Assembly: GCA_947177695.1 (NCBI GenBank)
Contig: CAMWVO010000054.1
Coordinates: 1-8,723 of the forward strand
Direction: 5' to 3'
Length of the DNA: 8,723 bases
DNA from: an uncultured Clostridia bacterium
GTDB lineage: Bacteria > Bacillota > Clostridia > Oscillospirales > Ruminococcaceae
The notes beneath the pieces were generated by a model. The model did no database searches. It was not told the DNA's origin and worked only from the letters and a program-made list of their open reading frames with translations. The position numbers and the translations under genes are program-made. Of the stretch, positions 6,098 through 8,723 are shown piece after piece. How positions within the stretch are numbered: the stretch's first letter is position 1; each line of letters begins with the position of its first letter.

Positions 6098-6126
6098 ATT
6101 ATATCATCTTTCCTGTATGAAATCAA
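6098..6126 (-). promoter_or_regulatory. Promoter of the lipoprotein gene
   Basis: Minus strand TTGATT (6126-6121), 17-base spacer, TATAAT (6103-6098). The start should be near 6091, giving a leader of about 77 bases with a small CGGG/CCCG hairpin (6074-6058) and ACAGGT/ACCTGT ends that could pair weakly. No known riboswitch is recognised. Confidence 0.75.
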
Positions 6127-6232
6127 TTACATTTCGTTTACAGTTTGATTACTTGCAGGGTACAAAATCGTTTTCGGAGGGCGGCGTGCGGGGCAGGATT
6201 GTTAATTTTCGGTGAACACTGGCGGGCGCGTA

Positions 6233-6261
6233 TTGTATTCTCGGAAACGATGATTTATAAT
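6233..6261 (+). promoter_or_regulatory. Promoter of the radical SAM operon
   Basis: TTGTAT (6233-6238), 17-base spacer, TATAAT (6256-6261). Predicted start near 6268. The rest of the divergent gap (6127-6232) shows no gene; ATCGTTT (6167-6173) is repeated inverted as AAACGAT (6245-6251), of unknown meaning. Confidence 0.65.
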
Positions 6262-6277
6262 TAATAGGTATAAGACC

Positions 6278-6296
6278 GTGACAAAAATCGTGTCAC
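6278..6296 (+). promoter_or_regulatory. Small hairpin in leader before radical SAM gene
   Basis: GTGACA (6278-6283), seven-base loop, TGTCAC (6291-6296), immediately before the AAAGGAG ribosome site. It could affect translation or be an operator; no T run follows. Confidence 0.4.
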
Positions 6297-6311
6297 CAAA
6301 GGAGTATGACA

Positions 6312-7088
6312 ATGGAAACGAACCCTTACACACAAAATCTGAACCGTCTGGAATTTATGATGACCCTCGCCTGTACGGGACGCTGCAAGCACTGCTCCGA
6401 GGGGGAGCATTCCGCAAGCGGAGAGCATATCGACGGCGATGCCGCGGCGCGGGCTGTCCGAAGCGCGGCGGGGATACGAAAAATAGAGTCCCTGATGACC
6501 TTCGGCGGAGAGCCGCTGCTGTACCCCGATGCGGTCTGCAAGATACACGCTGCCGCAAGAGACTGCGGTATTCCCAAGCGTCAGCTTATCACAAACGGTT
6601 ACTTCACCAAGGATTTTCAGAAAATGCGCGATACCGCCGCGGAGCTTATCTGGAGCGGAGTGACCGATATCCTGCTTTCCGCGGACGCTTTCCATCAGGA
6701 GATTATCCCGCTCAGCGCCGTAAGAAGCTTTGCCGAGACGGTCAAGTCGGTAAAATATAAAGGTATAACCATACGTGTCCACCCCGCGTGGCTGGTGAGC
6801 GAGACAGCGGAAAATCCTTACAACGCAAAAACACGGGAGATAATCGGCGAGTTTGCGGGAATGGGGATAGAGGCTTCCGAGGGAAATATTATTTTTCCCG
6901 ACGGTAACGCACTGAAGTACCTGAAAGAATATTTCGACCCGAACGCAAAGTACGAAAATCCCTACACCGAGGATCCCAGGGACATAAGAGCGGTCTGCGT
7001 ATCGCCCGACGGAAGCGTTCTCGGCGGAAATATATACAGTACGGAAATGTCGGAGTTGATCGAAAGCTATTCTCCGCAGGAAAAATAA
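6312..7088 (+). CDS. Short radical SAM protein, function unknown
   Basis: A 258-aa radical SAM enzyme. The CX3CX2C iron-sulfur motif is C21-TGR-C25-KH-C28; the SAM-binding GGEP motif is at 65-68 (LMTFGGEPLLYP), followed by LITNGYF (92-98) and LLSADAFHQE (121-130), both typical barrel strands. The C-terminal part holds CVSPDGSVLGGN with one Cys (C229) but no multi-cysteine SPASM or Twitch domain, so one [4Fe-4S] cluster is expected. The ATG at 6306 lies one base from AAAGGAG, too close; the ATG at 6312 is seven bases from it and is chosen. First gene of an operon with a MazG-like hydrolase (16-base gap) and a TPR lipoprotein. No precursor peptide gene is seen beside it, so a RiPP role is not supported. 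Substrate unknown. Confidence 0.9.
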   Translation: METNPYTQNLNRLEFMMTLACTGRCKHCSEGEHSASGEHIDGDAAARAVRSAAGIRKIESLMTFGGEPLLYPDAVCKIHAAARDCGIPKRQLITNGYFTKDFQKMRDTAAELIWSGVTDILLSADAFHQEIIPLSAVRSFAETVKSVKYKGITIRVHPAWLVSETAENPYNAKTREIIGEFAGMGIEASEGNIIFPDGNALKYLKEYFDPNAKYENPYTEDPRDIRAVCVSPDGSVLGGNIYSTEMSELIESYSPQEK

Positions 7089-7104
7089 ATCGGAGGGATA
7101 CCAA

Positions 7105-7443
7105 ATGACTATAAACGAATACCAGGAGCTTGCCATGACTACGCTGAGCCCGTCGGTAAGCACCCGTAAGGACGCTTTGATAAACGGCGTTATGGGTCTT
7201 TGCGGCGAGGCTGGAGAAGCCATTGACATCGTGAAAAAATGGCTTGCACAGGGTCACGAGCTGGACAAGGAGCACCTTATAAAGGAGCTTGGCGACGTGG
7301 CGTGGTATCTTGCCGAGACCGCCGCCGCGCTGGACGTTCCTCTTGAGGACGTTTTGCAAATAAATATCGACAAGCTGAAAAAAAGATATCCCGACGGCTT
7401 TGACACCGAAAGGTCTCAGGTGCGGCTCAGCGGAGATATATGA
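7105..7443 (+). CDS. MazG-like nucleotide pyrophosphohydrolase
   Basis: A 112-aa single-domain member of the all-alpha NTP pyrophosphatase (MazG) family. The metal-binding pattern EXXE-(22)-EXXD is intact: E35 and E38 in GLCGEAGEAIDIVKK, E61 and D64 in KELGDVAWYLAE. Proteins of this family split (d)NTPs or modified nucleotides into the monophosphate and pyrophosphate, often as housecleaning enzymes, in the cytoplasm. The KKRYPDGFD tail is usual for the Clostridia short form. It is half the length of E. coli MazG, which carries two domains. The ATG follows GGAGGG at a good distance, 16 bases after the radical SAM gene and 15 bases before the TPR lipoprotein gene. The nucleotide substrate cannot be told from sequence. 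Confidence 0.92.
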   Translation: MTINEYQELAMTTLSPSVSTRKDALINGVMGLCGEAGEAIDIVKKWLAQGHELDKEHLIKELGDVAWYLAETAAALDVPLEDVLQINIDKLKKRYPDGFDTERSQVRLSGDI

Positions 7444-7458
7444 GGAGGGTCTTATCTT

Positions 7459-8118
7459 ATGAAATTCAAAAAGAAATTTTCTGCGGCTGTACTTGCCGTT
7501 GCCGCGGCAGTATCCGTAATGCTTACCTTTTCCTCCTGCGCAATGTCGGGTGACAGGCTTGCGGCAGAGGGCAAAAAGCTCTATAACGACGGCAGCTATG
7601 AGGAGGCTCTGGAGCAGTTTTCCGCAGCACAGGAAAAGGGTCTGAAAAACTTTAAGGAGTCGGAGCTTTACTATTTCATGGGCAACTGCTTTTATCGGCT
7701 TGAAAATTACGGAACGTGCATCGAATATCAGAAGAAATGCCTTGAGATCGCACCCGAGCATTTCAACAGCATGGTAAGTCTGGGAGTAGCCTACAGGAAG
7801 ATAGGCGAGCGTGACAAGGCTCTGGAGTGTTACCAAGCCGCGCTTGAGTACGACCCGCAGGATAAGGATTCCGCAACGCTGTACATCAGTCTGGGTTCTG
7901 TCTATATAGAGACCAACAAGCCCATGTCCGCGGTGGAATATCTTGAAAAGGCGCAGGAGCTTTTCCCCGAAAGCGCGGACGTTTACGCATATCTTGCCAT
8001 TGCTTACAAAATGGCTTTAGAGCCTGAAAAATCCGCAGACGCTCTTGAAAAGGCGAAGGCGTTGGGCTACTCGAAAATAGACGATATAAACGACCGCCTT
8101 GCAAAGCTTGACAGGTAA
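7459..8118 (+). CDS. TPR-repeat lipoprotein
   Basis: A 219-aa protein. Lipoprotein signal peptide: MKFKKKF, hydrophobic 8-23, lipobox TFSSC with Cys27. The mature part is built almost wholly of tetratricopeptide repeats, at about residues 32-62, 67-100, 102-134, 139-170 and 173-204, each with the A/G-x-Y and A-L-x-x-Y/F-P periodicity (for example SLGVAYRKIGERDKALECYQAALEYDP). It should be anchored to the outer face of the membrane and act as a protein-binding scaffold. The ATG has GAGGAGGG upstream. Last gene of the operon; a terminator follows. How an extracytoplasmic scaffold relates to the two cytoplasmic enzymes upstream is unclear, and the link may be only co-transcription. Confidence 0.92.
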   Translation: MKFKKKFSAAVLAVAAAVSVMLTFSSCAMSGDRLAAEGKKLYNDGSYEEALEQFSAAQEKGLKNFKESELYYFMGNCFYRLENYGTCIEYQKKCLEIAPEHFNSMVSLGVAYRKIGERDKALECYQAALEYDPQDKDSATLYISLGSVYIETNKPMSAVEYLEKAQELFPESADVYAYLAIAYKMALEPEKSADALEKAKALGYSKIDDINDRLAKLDR

Positions 8119-8125
8119 AAAATAT

Positions 8126-8158
8126 CCCGCTCCGTACTGCACGGGGCGGGTGTTTGTC
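8126..8158 (+). terminator. Terminator of the radical SAM-MazG-TPR operon
   Basis: CCCGCTCCGT (8126-8135), loop ACTGC, ACGGGGCGGG (8141-8150): a 10-bp GC-rich stem with one T-G wobble, followed by TGTTTGTCTG. Confidence 0.8.
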
Positions 8159-8211
8159 TGCCGCTGTATGCCGCTTTTGCGGAAAGCTGAAAAATATTTC
8201 CGCAGTACCTA

Positions 8212-8240
8212 TTGACAAAACTATACTAAAATGGTATAAT
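8212..8240 (+). promoter_or_regulatory. Consensus sigma-A promoter of the NrdD-tail-like gene
   Basis: TTGACA (8212-8217), 17-base spacer, TATAAT (8235-8240): both hexamers perfect with ideal spacing, and a start site near 8247. This predicts high expression of the small gene at 8286. Confidence 0.9.
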
Positions 8241-8285
8241 TAAATCATACAAGCCGTACCGTCAAAATGAAAGGAAGATGTTGTT

Positions 8286-8549
8286 ATGGATATAATTGTA
8301 AATAACGGAACTATCACCGAAGAGGAGCAGAACAATTACGTTAAGTATCTGGCGGACAAGTTCCCCGACAAGACCTTGTCCCGTCTGGAGATAAACATTG
8401 ACGGCGATTATGCCGAGCTCAGCTACAAGTTTGAGGACGTGCCTTTCGAGCGTATCCGCCGAGTTACGGGATACCTGACGGGTACACTTGACCGTTGGAA
8501 CGACGCCAAGCGTGCAGAGGAGCATGACAGAGTAAAGCACGGAGTATGA
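8286..8549 (+). CDS. Free-standing NrdD C-terminal-like small protein
   Basis: An 87-aa cytoplasmic protein without signal or membrane segment. Residues 56-86 (RIRRVTGYLTGTLDRWNDAKRA, then EEHDRVKHG) resemble the extreme C-terminus of anaerobic ribonucleoside-triphosphate reductase NrdD, where the glycyl-radical loop reads R-x-C-G-Y-L and is followed by FNxGKxxExxxRVKH. Gly62 sits at the radical glycine position, but the preceding Cys is Thr61. There is no cysteine in the protein, so the NrdD zinc site is absent. The first 50 residues (ITEEEQNNYVKYLADKFP, then EINIDGDYAELSYKFE) are a small alpha/beta region. The ATG follows AAAGGAAG. Own consensus promoter and terminator. Homologues are, I recall, often labelled anaerobic reductase by similarity, but this is far too short to be the enzyme. 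No full nrdD or nrdG is in the window. Confidence 0.8.
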   Translation: MDIIVNNGTITEEEQNNYVKYLADKFPDKTLSRLEINIDGDYAELSYKFEDVPFERIRRVTGYLTGTLDRWNDAKRAEEHDRVKHGV

Positions 8550-8560
8550 TAGTTTGCTTT

Positions 8561-8602
8561 AGAGGACATTTTCCGAGCGGGGATTTGTCCTCTTAATTTT
8601 TT
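8561..8602 (+). terminator. Terminator of the NrdD-tail-like gene
   Basis: AGAGGACA (8561-8568) pairs perfectly with TGTCCTCT (8586-8593), followed by TAATTTTTT. It begins 12 bases after the stop codon. Confidence 0.9.
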
Positions 8603-8608
8603 AGAGCG

Positions 8609-8723
8609 GTAAATTTTGATTTACAAGACTAACTGTCGTAGCACTTCGGCGGCTTCGCCGCCGACTAAAGCTGGTCGAGCTGAGCCCAGCTCGCAGGGGT
8701 CGAGGGGGCAGAGCCCCCTCGTG
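8609..8723. repeat. Cluster of four tandem hairpins, probable dispersed palindromic repeat
   Basis: No gene. Four inverted repeats stand in a row: GTAAAT/ATTTAC (8609-8624), CGGCGGC-TTC-GCCGCCG (8647-8663), CGAGCTG-AGCC-CAGCTCG (8676-8693) and CGAGGGGGC-AGA-GCCCCCTCG (8701-8721). All but the first are GC-rich with 3-4 base loops. The arrangement resembles the REP/MITE-like intergenic repeats of Clostridia genomes and may continue beyond the edge. Confidence 0.65.

Noticed and set aside
6121..6305. Possible RiPP precursor peptide upstream of the radical SAM gene
   Set aside because: No short ORF with a ribosome site exists in the gap or between the operon genes, and the enzyme has no SPASM-type extra cysteines.
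7105..7443. MazG-like protein as part of a toxin-antitoxin or anti-phage module
   Set aside because: No MazEF-like partner is adjacent, and the neighbours are host-type genes; a housecleaning role is the simpler reading.
6261..7836. Long minus-strand open frames opposite the radical SAM, MazG and TPR genes
   Set aside because: They cover three genes with intact motifs on the plus strand and lack start signals; long antisense frames are common in this codon usage.
8609..8723. CRISPR array
   Set aside because: The hairpins differ in sequence and there are no regularly spaced identical repeats.

Overview
The window looks like the chromosome of a low-to-mid G+C anaerobic Clostridia member, most likely Ruminococcus/Oscillospiraceae. 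Grounds: strong AGGAGG-type ribosome sites, sigma-A promoters with 17-bp spacers, SipW-type S26 protein relatives, a free-standing NrdD-tail-like gene, and two lipoproteins with the same LTFSSC lipobox. The genus is inference; no marker gene is present.

Left third (1 to about 3140): the integration-control end of a mobile element (integrative conjugative element or prophage) whose body lies beyond the left edge. Three small leftward genes overlap or abut one another: a 68-aa HTH protein, a 96-aa excisionase-like protein and an 88-aa unknown. Divergent from them are a rightward A+T-rich XRE repressor and an overlapping tyrosine integrase. The intergenic region holds two back-to-back promoters whose -35 boxes overlap. 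A perfect 12-bp inverted repeat places one arm at each start site, so it reads as a symmetric operator. Inferred logic: repressor and integrase are made together in the resident state, and derepression turns on the excision operon. Next to the integrase is a tRNA-Thr(CGT) on the minus strand with its 3' end facing the element, the usual tyrosine-recombinase target arrangement. The far attachment site is not in the window.

Middle (3284-6126): a single-gene unit encodes a two-TM membrane protein built like an S26B/SipW signal peptidase but apparently lacking catalytic Ser and His, with a long charged cytoplasmic tail. It converges, through a shared GC-rich hairpin terminator, with a leftward lipoprotein gene whose C-terminal domain resembles IseA-type cell-wall hydrolase inhibitors (tentative).

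Right (6233-8602): a rightward operon of a short radical SAM protein, a MazG-like nucleotide pyrophosphohydrolase and a TPR lipoprotein, ending in a terminator. It is followed by a small gene with a near-consensus promoter of its own. That gene's 87-aa product resembles the C-terminal glycyl-radical tail of anaerobic ribonucleotide reductase NrdD. The last ~115 bases are non-coding and carry four hairpins in tandem, resembling a dispersed palindromic repeat.

Most worth a second look: the pseudo-signal-peptidase, the free-standing NrdD-tail protein, the symmetric operator of the element, and the uncharacterised radical SAM/MazG/TPR operon.
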